Origin: Novosphingobium sp.
Lineage (GTDB): Bacteria > Pseudomonadota > Alphaproteobacteria > Sphingomonadales > Sphingomonadaceae
Direction of reading: 5' to 3'
Length of the DNA stretch: 64,000 nucleotides
Assembly (NCBI RefSeq): GCF_027531025.1
Contig: NZ_JAPZQX010000007.1
Span: 62,001-126,000 of the forward strand
Positions 46,529-56,013 of the stretch are shown one piece after another. Made by a program: the position numbers and the translations under genes. Within the stretch, counting starts at the first letter, position 1. Each line of letters starts with the position of its first letter. The notes beneath the pieces were generated by a model. The model was not told where the DNA came from and made no database searches. It was given only the letters and a program-made list of their open reading frames with translations.

Positions 46529-48097
46529 TTGCGCCGCTGGCTGGACCTTGCATTCGGCCATCCGCGCAAGGCCGCATTGGCGCTCGGCGCGCTGGCAGCC
46601 ACTGGCTTTGCGCCGCTGGGCTTCTGGCCGCTGACGCTGCTGGCGCTGGCCGGGCTGATCGCCCTGGTCCGCGCCGCGCCGCACTGGAAACAGGCGGCGC
46701 TGATCGGCTGGTGCTTCGGGGTCGGCCACTTCACGATCGGCAACAACTGGATCGCCACGGCCTTTACCTATCAGGCCAACATGCCGGCCTGGCTGGGCTG
46801 GGTGGCGGTGGTGCTGCTCTCGCTCTACCTCGCGGTCTATCCGGCCCTCGCGGCGCTGGCCGGCTGGTGGGCCCGGCGCAATGCGCTGGCCATGGCGCTG
46901 GCTTTCGCGGGCGGCTGGATCGTCAGCGAATGGCTGCGCGCCTGGGTTTTCACCGGCTTTGCCTGGAATCCGCTGGGCGTGGCCGCGCTGGGGCCGTTCG
47001 AGCGCCCGGGCCTCGCCCTGCTTCTCCCTTGGCTGGGGACCTATGCGCTGTCCGGCCTGATCGTGCTGCTGGCCGCCTGCTGGTGGGCGGCAGCAGCGCG
47101 CGGCAAGCGCGACGGGGCGGGCGCGCTGCTGATCGTCGTTCCGCTCGCCGCCCTGCTGCTGCCGCAACTGGTCAGCCCGCCCGACCGCCCTGGCCAGCAG
47201 GCCTATACCCTGGTCCAGCCCGATATCCGGCAGGAAGTGCTGAACGACCCGGCCTGGTTCGAATGGCAGTTCCAGCGCTATGCCGCCCTCTCCCGCCCGG
47301 CTTTGCAGCAGGGCCAGCGGCTGGTGCTCTGGCCTGAATCCGGCGTGCCGGATTACCTGCGCGAGGGCTATCCGGAGCGCTATTACCTCGACACCTATGG
47401 CGCCGACCCGGTCCTCGCCCGCCAGCGGATTGCCCGCGCGATCGGGCCGGAAGCCATGCTGCTGACCGGCACGGTTGACCTTGAGATCGCCAACGGCAGG
47501 GCGGTCGGCGCGCGCAATGCGGTCACCGCACTGGATGGCAGTGCAACCATTCGCGGCGGCTATGCCAAGGCGCACCTAGTGCCTTATGGCGAATACCTGG
47601 CGCTGCGCTGGCTGCTGGAACCGCTGGGGGTGGAGCGGTTGGTGCCGGGCGGCATCGATTTCTGGCCGGGGCCGGGGCCGCGCTCGCTGGGCCTGGGCCA
47701 GTTCGGCAAGGCCGGGGTGCAGATCTGCTACGAGATCATCTTCTCGGGCCAAGTGGTCGATTCCACTGACCGGCCCGATTACCTGTTCAACCCGTCCAAC
47801 GATGGCTGGTTCGGCGCCTGGGGTCCCCCGCAGCATCTGGCCCAGGCGCGGCTGCGCGCGATCGAGGAGGGCCTGCCGGTCCTGCGCTCCACCACCACCG
47901 GGATCAGCGCGGTGATCGATGCGCGCGGCGTGGTTCGCGCCCACGTGCCGCGCCACCAGGCCGGGCGGCTTGACGGGCAGGTGCCGCAGGCCCTGCCGCC
48001 GACGCCGTTTGCCAATCTTGGCAACCTGTTACCACTTGGCTGGGCAATAGCACTTCTTGTCGCGGCACTGGTTGCCAGCCGCCGCCGAGCGGGTTAG
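46529..48097 (+). CDS. lnt: Apolipoprotein N-acyltransferase
   Basis: Adds the third acyl chain to lipoproteins in the inner membrane. The 522-residue protein has about seven membrane helices and a periplasmic nitrilase domain with the Glu-Lys-Cys triad: WPESGVP (Glu), GGYAKAHLVPYGEYLA (Lys) and GVQICYEIIF (Cys). It starts with TTG eight bases after the DUF4167 stop. A small lipoprotein that would be a substrate is encoded at 62635-62877. Confidence 0.95.
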   Translation: MRRWLDLAFGHPRKAALALGALAATGFAPLGFWPLTLLALAGLIALVRAAPHWKQAALIGWCFGVGHFTIGNNWIATAFTYQANMPAWLGWVAVVLLSLYLAVYPALAALAGWWARRNALAMALAFAGGWIVSEWLRAWVFTGFAWNPLGVAALGPFERPGLALLLPWLGTYALSGLIVLLAACWWAAAARGKRDGAGALLIVVPLAALLLPQLVSPPDRPGQQAYTLVQPDIRQEVLNDPAWFEWQFQRYAALSRPALQQGQRLVLWPESGVPDYLREGYPERYYLDTYGADPVLARQRIARAIGPEAMLLTGTVDLEIANGRAVGARNAVTALDGSATIRGGYAKAHLVPYGEYLALRWLLEPLGVERLVPGGIDFWPGPGPRSLGLGQFGKAGVQICYEIIFSGQVVDSTDRPDYLFNPSNDGWFGAWGPPQHLAQARLRAIEEGLPVLRSTTTGISAVIDARGVVRAHVPRHQAGRLDGQVPQALPPTPFANLGNLLPLGWAIALLVAALVASRRRAG

Positions 48098-48104
48098 AGG
48101 AGGC

Positions 48105-48124
48105 ATATAAAGAATCCTTTATAT
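48105..48124. promoter_or_regulatory. Operator-like palindrome before metK
   Basis: ATATAAAG (48105-48112) and CTTTATAT (48117-48124) form a perfect inverted repeat with a four-base centre, AT-rich in a GC-rich setting, ending ten bases before the metK ATG. It resembles the ATAAAG-type site I recall for SahR (ArsR-family methionine-cycle repressor) in proteobacteria. As RNA it would also form a hairpin. Confidence 0.5.
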
Positions 48125-48134
48125 CGAGGACGCG

Positions 48135-49340
48135 ATGCGCAGCACCTACCTCTTCACTTCCGAAAGCGTTTCCGAAGGCCATCCCGACAAGGTTGCGGAC
48201 CAGATCTCGGATTCGATCGTTGACCTGTTCCTGTCCAAGGATGCCGAAGCGCGCATCGCCTGCGAAACGCTGTGCACCACCCAGCTGGTCGTCCTGGCCG
48301 GTGAAATCCGCTGCAAGGGCGTCTACGAAAACGGCGAATGGGCCCCCGGCGCCAAGGAAGAGATCGAGCGCGTTGTCCGCCAGACGGTGAAGGACATCGG
48401 TTACGCGCAGGCCGGCTTCCATTGGGAACAGTTCGAATTCATCAACCGCCTGCACGGCCAGTCGGCTCATATCGCCCAGGGCGTGGATGCCAATGCCAAC
48501 AAGGACGAAGGCGCGGGCGACCAGGGCATCATGTTCGGTTACGCCACCGACGAAACGCCCGACCTGATGCCGGCGACGCTCTATTACAGCCACAAGATCC
48601 TCGAAAAGATGGCCGAAGACCGCCACTCCGGCACGGCCCCCTTCCTTGAGCCCGACGCCAAGAGCCAGGTGACCCTGCGTTATGAAGGCAGCCTGCCGGT
48701 GGCCGCGACCGCCGTGGTGGTCAGCACCCAGCACGCCCCCGGCTATGACGAGGGCGAAAAGGAAGCCGAACTGCACGCCTATGTGAAGCGCGTGATTGCC
48801 GAAGTGATCCCGCCGGTCCTGCTGCGCGAGACCGAATACTTCATCAATCCGACCGGCAGCTTCGAGATCGGTGGCCCCGATGGGGATGCCGGCCTGACCG
48901 GGCGGAAGATCATTGTCGACACCTATGGCGGCGCGGCACCTCACGGCGGCGGCGCCTTCAGCGGCAAGGATCCGACCAAGGTCGATCGCTCGGCCGCCTA
49001 TATCAGCCGCTACCTCGCCAAGAACGTCGTCGCCGCGGGCCTTGCCACGCGCTGCACGATCCAGCTGGCCTATGCGATCGGCGTGTCAAAGCCGCTGTCG
49101 CTCTATGTCGACACGCACGAGACCGGCACGGTCGGCGACGACCAGATCGAGGCCGCGATCCTCGGTCTGCCGGTCCTCGGCGGGCTGACCCCGCGCAGCA
49201 TCCGCACGCACCTCGGCCTCAACAAGCCGATCTACAAGCCGACCGCGGCCTATGGTCACTTTGGCCGCAAGGCCGAGGGCGACCTGTTCCCGTGGGAACG
49301 GCTCGACCTGGTCGATGACCTGAAGGCCGCGCTGGGCTGA
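48135..49340 (+). CDS. metK: S-adenosylmethionine synthase
   Basis: Makes S-adenosylmethionine from methionine and ATP. The 401-residue protein has [16 protein letters not shown] at the N-terminus, [12 protein letters not shown], and the phosphate-binding [19 protein letters not shown]. Alphaproteobacterial inserts are present (for example EHVA-like loop lengths). A GAGGA site lies four bases before the ATG, and the AT-rich palindrome at 48105-48124 probably controls it. Its 38-base gap from lnt means an own promoter there would overlap the lnt end. Confidence 0.97.
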   Translation: MRSTYLFTSESVSEGHPDKVADQISDSIVDLFLSKDAEARIACETLCTTQLVVLAGEIRCKGVYENGEWAPGAKEEIERVVRQTVKDIGYAQAGFHWEQFEFINRLHGQSAHIAQGVDANANKDEGAGDQGIMFGYATDETPDLMPATLYYSHKILEKMAEDRHSGTAPFLEPDAKSQVTLRYEGSLPVAATAVVVSTQHAPGYDEGEKEAELHAYVKRVIAEVIPPVLLRETEYFINPTGSFEIGGPDGDAGLTGRKIIVDTYGGAAPHGGGAFSGKDPTKVDRSAAYISRYLAKNVVAAGLATRCTIQLAYAIGVSKPLSLYVDTHETGTVGDDQIEAAILGLPVLGGLTPRSIRTHLGLNKPIYKPTAAYGHFGRKAEGDLFPWERLDLVDDLKAALG

Positions 49341-49361
49341 GGAGGCTGCGGGGAGCGGGTG

Positions 49362-50132
49362 ATGACCCGCCGCACCGTCTATCTCCACGGGCTACCCGGC
49401 TCGTCGGCGGAATTGTCGCTGGCAGGGCCGGGCAGCGTGTGGACCGATCCCGCGCTGGTTCTTGCCCCTGATCGCAATGGATTGGCGGAGGGCGTGTCGG
49501 CCTTGGCCCGGCAGATCACGGCCTGGGCTGGCGACAGTCCGATTGACCTGGTCGGCTTCTCGCTGGGCGGCGCGGTCGCCTTGCGGCTTGCGCCGCAACT
49601 GGGCCAACAGGTTGCCCGGATTGACCTGATCGCCCCGGCTGCCCCGCTGTCGCTGGGGAGCTTCCTGCCGGACATGGCTGGCGGCGCGTTGTTCGGCATG
49701 GCCCGTGATCGTCCCCGGCTCTTCGCCCTGGTTTGCGGTGTGCAGGCGCTGGCTTCCCGGATTGCCCCGGCGCTGCTGGTCAAGGCCTTGCTGGCCGATG
49801 TGCGCGGCGGGGATGCCGGCCTCGCCCGCGAGCCCGCATTCCGGGCGCTGCTCGCCGCAATCCTGCGCCAGACCTTCGCGACCGGCGCGAGCGCCTATCG
49901 GGCCGAGATTGCCAACTATGTCAGCGATTGGGAAAGTGTGCTGGACGCGGTCAGCCATCCCGTGAATATCTGGCAGGGTGATCAGGACAACTGGGTGCCA
50001 CCGCAGATGTCTCGCGCCTTGGCATCCCGGCTGCCGGCCGGGGCGCGGCTGGAACTACTGCCCGGCCTGTCCCACTATTCCGCGTTGCAGGAATTTCTTG
50101 CCCGGTTCAGCCCTGGCGATAGTCGGCCGTGA
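49362..50132 (+). CDS. Alpha/beta hydrolase
   Basis: A 256-residue alpha/beta-hydrolase fold protein. The oxyanion turn is LHGLPGSSAE, the nucleophile elbow GFSLGGAVAL (Ser), the acid is in GDQDNWVPP and the His in LSHYSALQEF, so the triad is complete. Substrate unknown. ATG 49362 is preferred to GTG 49359 because GGAG is six bases upstream. The gene overlaps the convergent GST gene by 26 bases at its 3' end. Confidence 0.83.
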   Translation: MTRRTVYLHGLPGSSAELSLAGPGSVWTDPALVLAPDRNGLAEGVSALARQITAWAGDSPIDLVGFSLGGAVALRLAPQLGQQVARIDLIAPAAPLSLGSFLPDMAGGALFGMARDRPRLFALVCGVQALASRIAPALLVKALLADVRGGDAGLAREPAFRALLAAILRQTFATGASAYRAEIANYVSDWESVLDAVSHPVNIWQGDQDNWVPPQMSRALASRLPAGARLELLPGLSHYSALQEFLARFSPGDSRP

Positions 50133-50790
50133 TCACCCCGGCGGTGGCCAGTTCCGCCTCGTGCGCGTCCTCGCGCCAGGTTTCGGCCAGGGCCTGGGCT
50201 TCCCAATCCACCATGGCCGGGTGGGCGAGGACCTGCTCTACCCAGGCCTGACCCCTTCCGACATCCAGCCCGTAGGTGCGGATGCGAAAAGCCACGGGTG
50301 CGTAGAAGGCGTCCACGGCGGAGAATTCCGGCCCGGCCAGCCACGGCCCGCCGAACTGCGCGAGGCCTTCCTCGAAGATCTCGCGCACGCGGGTGACATT
50401 GCGCTTGAGGCCTTCGCTCATCGGCTTGGGGGTGACGCGCACGCCCACGTTCATCGTGCAGTCGTTGCGCAGGTGGCCAAAGCCGCCATGCATTTCGCAG
50501 ACCGCACCCATGGCAAAGATCCGCGCTTCGGGATCGGTAGGCCATATCCCTGCGTGCCGGTCTGCCAGGTACAGGGTAATGCCCAGTGAATCCGGCACTT
50601 TCCGTTCGCCGTCGATCAACACCGGCACCTGCCCGGTGGGTGAGAACTGGCGAAAGTCCTGGTAATTGTCGGGCTTGGTGAACGGCTCGATCCGGTCATC
50701 AAAGGGGATGCCGAGCGCCTTCATCAGCAGCCAGGGCCGCAGTGACCAGCTTGAATAGTTCCGGTTGGCGGTGATCAGGGTGTAGGTCAT
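50107..50790 (-). CDS. Glutathione S-transferase family protein
   Basis: A 227-residue two-domain GST. The N-terminal thioredoxin-like domain starts YTLITANRNYSSWSLRPWLLMKALG with the catalytic Ser/Tyr region, then TGQVPVLIDGERKVPDSLGITLYL (cis-Pro and Ser for glutathione). The C-terminal domain is helical (EGLAQFGGPWLAGPEFSAVDAFYAPVAFR). ATG 50790 has AAGGT upstream. The ferritin-like and nitronate-monooxygenase-like genes precede it on the same strand. Confidence 0.87.
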   Translation of the reverse strand: MTYTLITANRNYSSWSLRPWLLMKALGIPFDDRIEPFTKPDNYQDFRQFSPTGQVPVLIDGERKVPDSLGITLYLADRHAGIWPTDPEARIFAMGAVCEMHGGFGHLRNDCTMNVGVRVTPKPMSEGLKRNVTRVREIFEEGLAQFGGPWLAGPEFSAVDAFYAPVAFRIRTYGLDVGRGQAWVEQVLAHPAMVDWEAQALAETWREDAHEAELATAGVITADYRQG

Positions 50791-50800
50791 GCCTGAGACC

Positions 50801-51478
50801 TTACCCGGCCCCGACGGCCTCCGGCAAGCCGTCCGCCTCATCCGGCCACCGCGCCATCCGCGCCCGCCCGGCATCGAGGAATAGCGCGGGCAGCTTGCCC
50901 AGCATCAGCACCTTGTGGATGCACCAGTCGGCCGCGCATTCGTTCCATCGCGCGGTGGCGCGACCCTGCCCCTCCAGCCAGCGCTGATAGGGCAGGAAGT
51001 GATCGGGTTCGTCGCGGTGGACGATCTCGAAGATCTTCCTCATCACCGGGTCGGACATGATCAGCCGGTTCTTGAGGATGACCTCGACCTGGCGGTAACC
51101 GCGCTGCTCGGTCAGCATGATCACCCGGCAGAGCCGTTCGAACTCGTCGGGTTCGGTCACGATCCGGTGGGTATCCAGTTCCTCGATCGTGCAGTGGAAC
51201 ACCCACTGGATGAACCGGTCGATGTGGCCCACGCCGCGGTCCACGACGAGCGGCATCCGCCCCTCCCGTTCGAACCAGCGCCGGAACATCAGGTAATGCT
51301 TGCGCTCGTCGGCGCGGTGCTTGGCAATCTCGGCCTGGAAGGCATGATCGCCGGGACAGCGCTCGCGCACAGCCTCCAGAACGCGGTCGAGCGAGGTATA
51401 GCCGCGGTGTTCGTTATAGAGATAGATCGACGCGAGGACGTCGAGGTAGCGGGTCCGGAAGGCAGTCCGGAGGCCCAC
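50801..51478 (-). CDS. Ferritin-like diiron protein
   Basis: A 225-residue four-helix protein with a complete diiron ligand set: Glu23 (YNEHRG), Glu58-x2-His61 (DERKHY), Glu124 (TEQRGY) and Glu157-x2-His160 (DEPDHF). This is the symmetry of ferritin-like oxidases and rubrerythrins. Its GTG follows the stop of the nitronate-monooxygenase-like gene without a gap (TGAGTG), so the two are tightly coupled. Oxidase, peroxidase or iron-handling roles are all open. The C-terminal 50 residues look like a less ordered tail. Confidence 0.7.
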   Translation of the reverse strand: MGLRTAFRTRYLDVLASIYLYNEHRGYTSLDRVLEAVRERCPGDHAFQAEIAKHRADERKHYLMFRRWFEREGRMPLVVDRGVGHIDRFIQWVFHCTIEELDTHRIVTEPDEFERLCRVIMLTEQRGYRQVEVILKNRLIMSDPVMRKIFEIVHRDEPDHFLPYQRWLEGQGRATARWNECAADWCIHKVLMLGKLPALFLDAGRARMARWPDEADGLPEAVGAG

Positions 51479-52612
51479 TCAGCCCAGCATGCCGTTAAGC
51501 TCGCCCACGGCCTCGATGAACTCCTCGCGGAAATCCTGGACCACGCCCCTGGCGCTGCGCACCTGGTCGACCAGGCCCACGCCCTGGCCGACGAAGTAGC
51601 TGACGAGGTCGCGCGCGGCTTCGTTGCCGTTGACCACCGACTTCTCGATCCGCTGGAAGGCTGGTTCGGAGACCATGCCCATCAGCGGCATCGGCAGCGG
51701 GCCGGGGCCTTGCGGGTTGTCCCAGGCCTCGTGCCATGCAGTCTTGAGCTGGCGGGCGGGCTTGCCGGTGCGGCTGCGGCTGCGCACGGTATCGCGGCTG
51801 CGCGCGGCGATCATCTTCTCGCGGAAGGCCTCGCTGGTCTCAGCCTCGGTCGTCGCCAGCCAGACCGAGCCGGTCCAGGCGCCCTGCGCGCCGGCGGCCA
51901 TCATCCCGGCCATCTGCGCCCCGGTCATGATCCCGCCGGCGGCCAGCACCGGGATGTCGTAACCAGCGCCTTTCAGCGCACGGACCACTTCGGGGATCAG
52001 CACCAGGGTCGAAACCTCGCCACAATGGCCGCCAGCTTCGGTCCCTTGCGCGACGATGATATCGACGCCCGCAGCGGCCTGGCGCAGCGCGTGCTCCTTG
52101 GCACCGACCAGTGCCGCCACGGGTACGCCGCGCTTCTTGCCCTCCTCGATCATTTTCGGCGGGGCGATGCCAAGCGCATTGGCGATCAGCCGGATCGGGT
52201 GGCGGAAGGCGACTTCCATCTGGGCATAGCCGTTTTCCGGCGTGATCCCGGCGCGACCTTCATAGCGGACCACTTCCTCGGGCGAGACGTCGACACCGTA
52301 TTCATTGAGCAGCCGGGCAGTGAACTGGCGGTGCTGCTCGGAAATCGCGGCGGCGCGCTCGGCATTGTCGTGGAATTCGGCCACGCGCGGATCGACCACT
52401 TCGGGTACCAGCACGTCCACGCCATAGGGCGCGCCATCGATATGCGCGTCGATCCAGGCCAGTTCCTCTTCCAGCTGTTCGGGGGTGAAGCGGGTCGCGC
52501 CCAGCACCCCGAACCCGCCCGCCTTGCTGACCGCCACCACCACATCGCGGCAATGGCTGAAGGCAAACAGCGGAAACTCGCACCCGACCATCCGGCAAAC
52601 GGCATTGTTCAT
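51479..52612 (-). CDS. Nitronate monooxygenase-like flavin oxidoreductase
   Basis: A 377-residue FMN TIM-barrel enzyme of the 2-nitropropane dioxygenase family. Conserved parts are FPLFAFSHCRDVVVAVSKAGGFGVLGA, the FMN-binding IIVAQGTEAGGHCGEVSTLVLIP and VLAAGGIMTGAQMAGMMAAGAQGAWTGSVWL. Enoyl-reductase-like members also belong here, so nitronate as substrate is not proven. The CoA-transferase genes lie upstream on the same strand, 70 bases away. Confidence 0.87.
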   Translation of the reverse strand: MNNAVCRMVGCEFPLFAFSHCRDVVVAVSKAGGFGVLGATRFTPEQLEEELAWIDAHIDGAPYGVDVLVPEVVDPRVAEFHDNAERAAAISEQHRQFTARLLNEYGVDVSPEEVVRYEGRAGITPENGYAQMEVAFRHPIRLIANALGIAPPKMIEEGKKRGVPVAALVGAKEHALRQAAAGVDIIVAQGTEAGGHCGEVSTLVLIPEVVRALKGAGYDIPVLAAGGIMTGAQMAGMMAAGAQGAWTGSVWLATTEAETSEAFREKMIAARSRDTVRSRSRTGKPARQLKTAWHEAWDNPQGPGPLPMPLMGMVSEPAFQRIEKSVVNGNEAARDLVSYFVGQGVGLVDQVRSARGVVQDFREEFIEAVGELNGMLG

Positions 52613-52682
52613 GATTCTCTCCCTTGGCGGGAGCGATCATTGCGCGCAGGCTGGCAGCCTGCAAGCCCGTTTAACCGGATGA

Positions 52683-53333
52683 TTAAGCCGTGTAGTGCGC
52701 CGTGGTCTTTGCCGCCACTTCCTCGGCCGTCACGCCAGGGGCCAGTTCGATCAGCCGGAACGGGCTGGCGTGATCGGGACGCTGGAACACGGCGAGGTCG
52801 GTGATCACCATGTCGACCACGTTGCGCCCCGTCAGCGGCAGGGTGCAGGCCGGGATGAACTTGGGGCTGCCGTCCTTGGCGCAGTGCTCCATCACCACGA
52901 TGATCTTCTTGACCCCGGCGACCAGGTCCATCGCCCCGCCCATGCCCTTGATCATCTTGCCGGGCACCATCCAGTTGGCGATGTCGCCGTTTTCGGCCAC
53001 TTCCATCGCGCCAAGCACGGTCAGGTCGATCTTGCCGCCGCGGATCATCGCGAAGGACTGGGCACTGTCGAAATAGGCCGAATGGGGCAGTTCGCTGATC
53101 GTCTGCTTGCCAGCATTGATCAGGTCGGCGTCGACCTCGGCCTCGGTCGGGAAGGGGCCGATGCCCAGCATTCCGTTCTCCGATTGCAGCGTCACGGTGA
53201 TCCCGGCGGGCACGTGGTTGGCCACCAACGTCGGAATACCGATCCCCAGGTTCACATAAAAGCCATCGCGCAATTCCTGCGCGGCGCGGGCGGCCATCTG
53301 GTCGCGGGTCCAGCCCTTGGTTTCCTGCGTCAT
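52683..53333 (-). CDS. scoB: 3-oxoacid (succinyl-CoA) CoA-transferase subunit B
   Basis: With subunit A, moves CoA from succinyl-CoA to acetoacetate or another 3-oxoacid. The 216-residue protein has the catalytic Glu in [12 protein letters not shown] and [13 protein letters not shown] near the N-terminus, then [14 protein letters not shown] and [15 protein letters not shown], all typical of subunit B. It starts in a TGATG overlap with subunit A. Confidence 0.95.
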   Translation of the reverse strand: MTQETKGWTRDQMAARAAQELRDGFYVNLGIGIPTLVANHVPAGITVTLQSENGMLGIGPFPTEAEVDADLINAGKQTISELPHSAYFDSAQSFAMIRGGKIDLTVLGAMEVAENGDIANWMVPGKMIKGMGGAMDLVAGVKKIIVVMEHCAKDGSPKFIPACTLPLTGRNVVDMVITDLAVFQRPDHASPFRLIELAPGVTAEEVAAKTTAHYTA

Positions 53334-54034
53334 CAGGCGGCCTCCCTCACGGTTCGGAATTCGATCTTCTTGTCATAGGGGCTGCCCACGATCAGCCGCT
53401 GGACATAGACGCCCGGCAGGTGGATCGCGTCGGGATCGAGCTGGCCCGGTTCGACCAGTTCCTCGACCTCGACCACGCAGACCTTGCCGCAGGTCGCGGC
53501 GGGCACGTTGAAATTGCGCGCGGTCTTGCGGAACACGACATTACCAGTGGCGTCGGCCTTCCAGGCCTTGACCAGCGCCAGGTCGGCAAAGATCCCGCGT
53601 TCGAGGATATACTCTTCCCCGTCGAAGACCTTGCTTTCCTTGCCCTCGGCCACCAGCGTGCCGACCCCGGTCCTGGTATAGAAGCCGGGGATCCCCGCGC
53701 CGCCGGCGCGCATCCGCTCGGCCAGCGTCCCTTGCGGGCAGAATTCCACTTCCAGCTCGCCCGAGAGGTACTGGCGCTCGAACTCCTTGTTCTCGCCCAC
53801 GTAGCTCGAGACCATCTTCTTCACCTGCCGCGTGCGCAGCAGCTTGCCGATGCCCTCGTTGTCGATCCCCGCGTTGTTCGAATAGAACGTCAGGCCCGTC
53901 ACCCCGCTGTCGCGCACCGCATCGAGCAGGCGTTCGGGAATGCCGCACAGGCCAAAGCCGCCGCAGGCGATGTGCAGGTCGTCGCGCAGCAGACCGTCAA
54001 GCGCAGCTGCCGCATCTGGATAAAGCTTTTTCAT
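53333..54034 (-). CDS. scoA: 3-oxoacid (succinyl-CoA) CoA-transferase subunit A
   Basis: The 233-residue partner of subunit B. The CoA-transferase 1 signature [16 protein letters not shown] is near residue 25, with [15 protein letters not shown] and [28 protein letters not shown] following. It heads the scoA-scoB pair; the upstream 125 bases to the HAD gene hold no visible gene or strong promoter match. Confidence 0.95.
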   Translation of the reverse strand: MKKLYPDAAAALDGLLRDDLHIACGGFGLCGIPERLLDAVRDSGVTGLTFYSNNAGIDNEGIGKLLRTRQVKKMVSSYVGENKEFERQYLSGELEVEFCPQGTLAERMRAGGAGIPGFYTRTGVGTLVAEGKESKVFDGEEYILERGIFADLALVKAWKADATGNVVFRKTARNFNVPAATCGKVCVVEVEELVEPGQLDPDAIHLPGVYVQRLIVGSPYDKKIEFRTVREAA

Positions 54035-54159
54035 TCCCGCTCCGTGACTGGGATAGCCGGTTTCCGCTAGGGAATTCGGGCGGTGAAGGCAATTGCAACG
54101 CGCGCTGATGCACTTGCGCGAAATGCACCAGTTAGGCGGCGCCCATCAGGCGATCCCGA

Positions 54160-54816
54160 TCAGTCAATCAGCGTCATGCCTAGCAGTTCGCCCAGCTCGG
54201 CCAGCGCCTGTTCCCCGCTGGTCACCTTGATCGCGGCCATGCCCAGCTGGGCGGCGGGCTTGCAGTTGATCCCCAGGTCATCGAGGTAGACGCAGGAACC
54301 CGGTTCCAGCCCCAGGTGCTCGCACATCATCAGGTAGATGCGTGGATCGGGCTTGCGCACTCCGGCCTTGCTGCTTTCGATCACGTGCTCGAACCGGGCA
54401 AAGACCTGTTCATAGGCATCGCGCTTGTCGCCGCTGCGGGCCATGCCGGCGCCGTGCCCGGCCGGTACGTTATTGGTAATACAGGCCAGGCGATAGCCTT
54501 CGTCCTTCAGCCGATCGAGCGCGGTGACCATGGCCGGACGGATCGATCCGGACAGGACCGCCAGCACCGAGGCGCCGTCCAGCTCGTGGCCAACCGCCGC
54601 CGCCTCGGCCGCGAACAGGCGATCGAATGTGGCGGCATCGATCTCGGCTCGCTCGAACAGGGCCCAGGCATTGCTGTCGGGATTGGTGGCATTGACCCGG
54701 CGCACGAAATCGCGGGGCAGGCCGCGTTCCTCCTCCAGCCGATTGAAGGCTTCGAAGGGGGAGGCGGTGATCACGCCGCCAAAGTCAAAGATCACGGCCT
54801 CGTAACTGCCCGCCAT
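54160..54816 (-). CDS. HAD-superfamily hydrolase (subfamily IA, ACAD10/epoxide-hydrolase-N-like)
   Basis: A 218-residue HAD protein. Motif 1 is FDFGGVI, with Gly at the place of the usual second Asp, as in the ACAD10 and epoxide hydrolase N-terminal groups. Motif 2 is CITNN, motif 3 Lys is in SKAGVRKPDPRIY and motif 4 is YLDDLGIN. Phosphatase activity on a small substrate is likely. It is divergent from the universal stress protein gene. Confidence 0.85.
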   Translation of the reverse strand: MAGSYEAVIFDFGGVITASPFEAFNRLEEERGLPRDFVRRVNATNPDSNAWALFERAEIDAATFDRLFAAEAAAVGHELDGASVLAVLSGSIRPAMVTALDRLKDEGYRLACITNNVPAGHGAGMARSGDKRDAYEQVFARFEHVIESSKAGVRKPDPRIYLMMCEHLGLEPGSCVYLDDLGINCKPAAQLGMAAIKVTSGEQALAELGELLGMTLID

Positions 54817-54951
54817 GGCGCAAATTCCTGTCTGGTTGTCGCGCCGTCAGTGGCCCAAGCCGCCGGGCCGTGCAAGCATCGCGAATTGATCGCGATCATG
54901 GAATCGGTCGGTTGGCGGGTCTAGAAGGCTCTGGTCGAAAGGAGGCAGGCG

Positions 54952-55737
54952 ATGCGTTCAATCCTCGTACAGGGCGGGCACGACCCGCAGATGGGGGTCC
55001 GGCTGGATACGGCGATGGACCTGGCGCGGGTGCACGGCGGGCACCTGACCGTGCTGGTCGATACTCCGATCGATCAATATGTTACGGTCGACCCCTATGG
55101 CGGCGCCCTGCTGGCGCGCGATGCGCTGGAAATGGCGATCAAGCAGGACGATGCCCTGGCCAAGGCCCTGGCCGAGCGACTCGGCAACGACGATGTGCCG
55201 TTCGATGTCGCCAAGGTGGAAATGCCGCTGATGGATGCGCTGGGGCGCAGTGCGGACCTCGCCGACCTGGTGGTCGTCTCGCGCAGCACCGGCAATCCCG
55301 GCGATCTGGCCCTGGTGGCGACCTGCCCCGTGCTGGCTCTGCCCGACGATACCCCGCTGCGGCTGCCGGTCGGCACCGCCTGTGTGGCTTGGGACGGCAG
55401 CAGCCAGGCGGCGCGTGCGCTCAAGGCCGCCGTGCCGTTGCTGGCGGCGGCGGGCAGCGTCCGGGTGCTGACAGTCCTGGTCGAAGGCAGCGCCGAATTC
55501 CCGGCAACCGATCCGCTCCGCTACCTGGCCCGCCACGATATCAAGGCGGAATTGACCGAGCTGCCGTGCGGCAAGTCGGTCGAGGAGACCCTCGCGGCCG
55601 AAGTTGCTCGGGTGCAGGGGAACCTGCTGGTCATGGGAGCCTATGGCCACAGCCGCCTGCGTGAGTTCCTGTTTGGCGGGGTGACGCGGTTCTTCCTTGA
55701 TGAACTGACCGCCCCGCCGCTGTTCCTGGCGAATTGA
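54952..55737 (+). CDS. Tandem universal stress protein
   Basis: A 261-residue protein with two UspA-like domains. The second keeps the ATP-binding loop GAYGHSRLREFLFGGVT; the first is degenerate around VVVSRSTG. An excellent AGGAGG ribosome site precedes the ATG. Such proteins are induced in stress or stationary phase. Downstream is a 394-base gap with a terminator, so it is probably transcribed alone. Confidence 0.88.
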   Translation: MRSILVQGGHDPQMGVRLDTAMDLARVHGGHLTVLVDTPIDQYVTVDPYGGALLARDALEMAIKQDDALAKALAERLGNDDVPFDVAKVEMPLMDALGRSADLADLVVVSRSTGNPGDLALVATCPVLALPDDTPLRLPVGTACVAWDGSSQAARALKAAVPLLAAAGSVRVLTVLVEGSAEFPATDPLRYLARHDIKAELTELPCGKSVEETLAAEVARVQGNLLVMGAYGHSRLREFLFGGVTRFFLDELTAPPLFLAN

Positions 55738-55943
55738 ACGCTGTCACTACCTAGCCTTTAGTCCGTGCTGCGGTGCAGCATCGATGCTTGGTGGCGGCTG
55801 GCTTGTGCCCGGCAAACCCCGGAAATCCGCGGTAAAGACCGACCTGATTTCAAACACCTTGCTCGCGGTTGAACAATGATTGCAAATTACGCAACTGACT
55901 TTGAGCTTTTCGCACTTGCACAAAATGCGGCACTGCACCATTT

Positions 55944-56013
55944 AGAGCCTGCCTTTCAGGCATCCTCTCCCAAAACTTCCAAGGCCCGGTCGGCAACGCC
56001 CGGGCCTTTTTTT
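55944..56013 (+). ncRNA. Candidate small RNA with C-rich anti-ribosome-site stretch
   Basis: A bulged stem (AGAG, CCTG / CAGG, CTCT) at 55944-55968 is followed by a CATCCTCTCCC stretch, an A-rich linker and the intrinsic terminator. The C-rich part could pair with ribosome sites, as in several alphaproteobacterial small RNAs. A weak promoter match is TTGCAC (55916-55921) and CATTTA (55939-55944) with a 17-base spacer. It could instead be an independent 3' end of the stress-protein transcript. Confidence 0.35.
55981..56013 (+). terminator. Rho-independent terminator
   Basis: AAGGCCCGG at 55981-55989 pairs with CCGGGCCTT at 56000-56008 and is followed by a run of seven T (56007-56013). It is the strongest intrinsic terminator seen in the window and works on the plus strand, upstream of the CDC48-type gene. 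Confidence 0.9.

Noticed and set aside
48098-48134. SAM-type riboswitch before metK
   Set aside because: The gap is only 37 bases and holds just the short palindrome; it is too small for the known SAM aptamers I could recognise.
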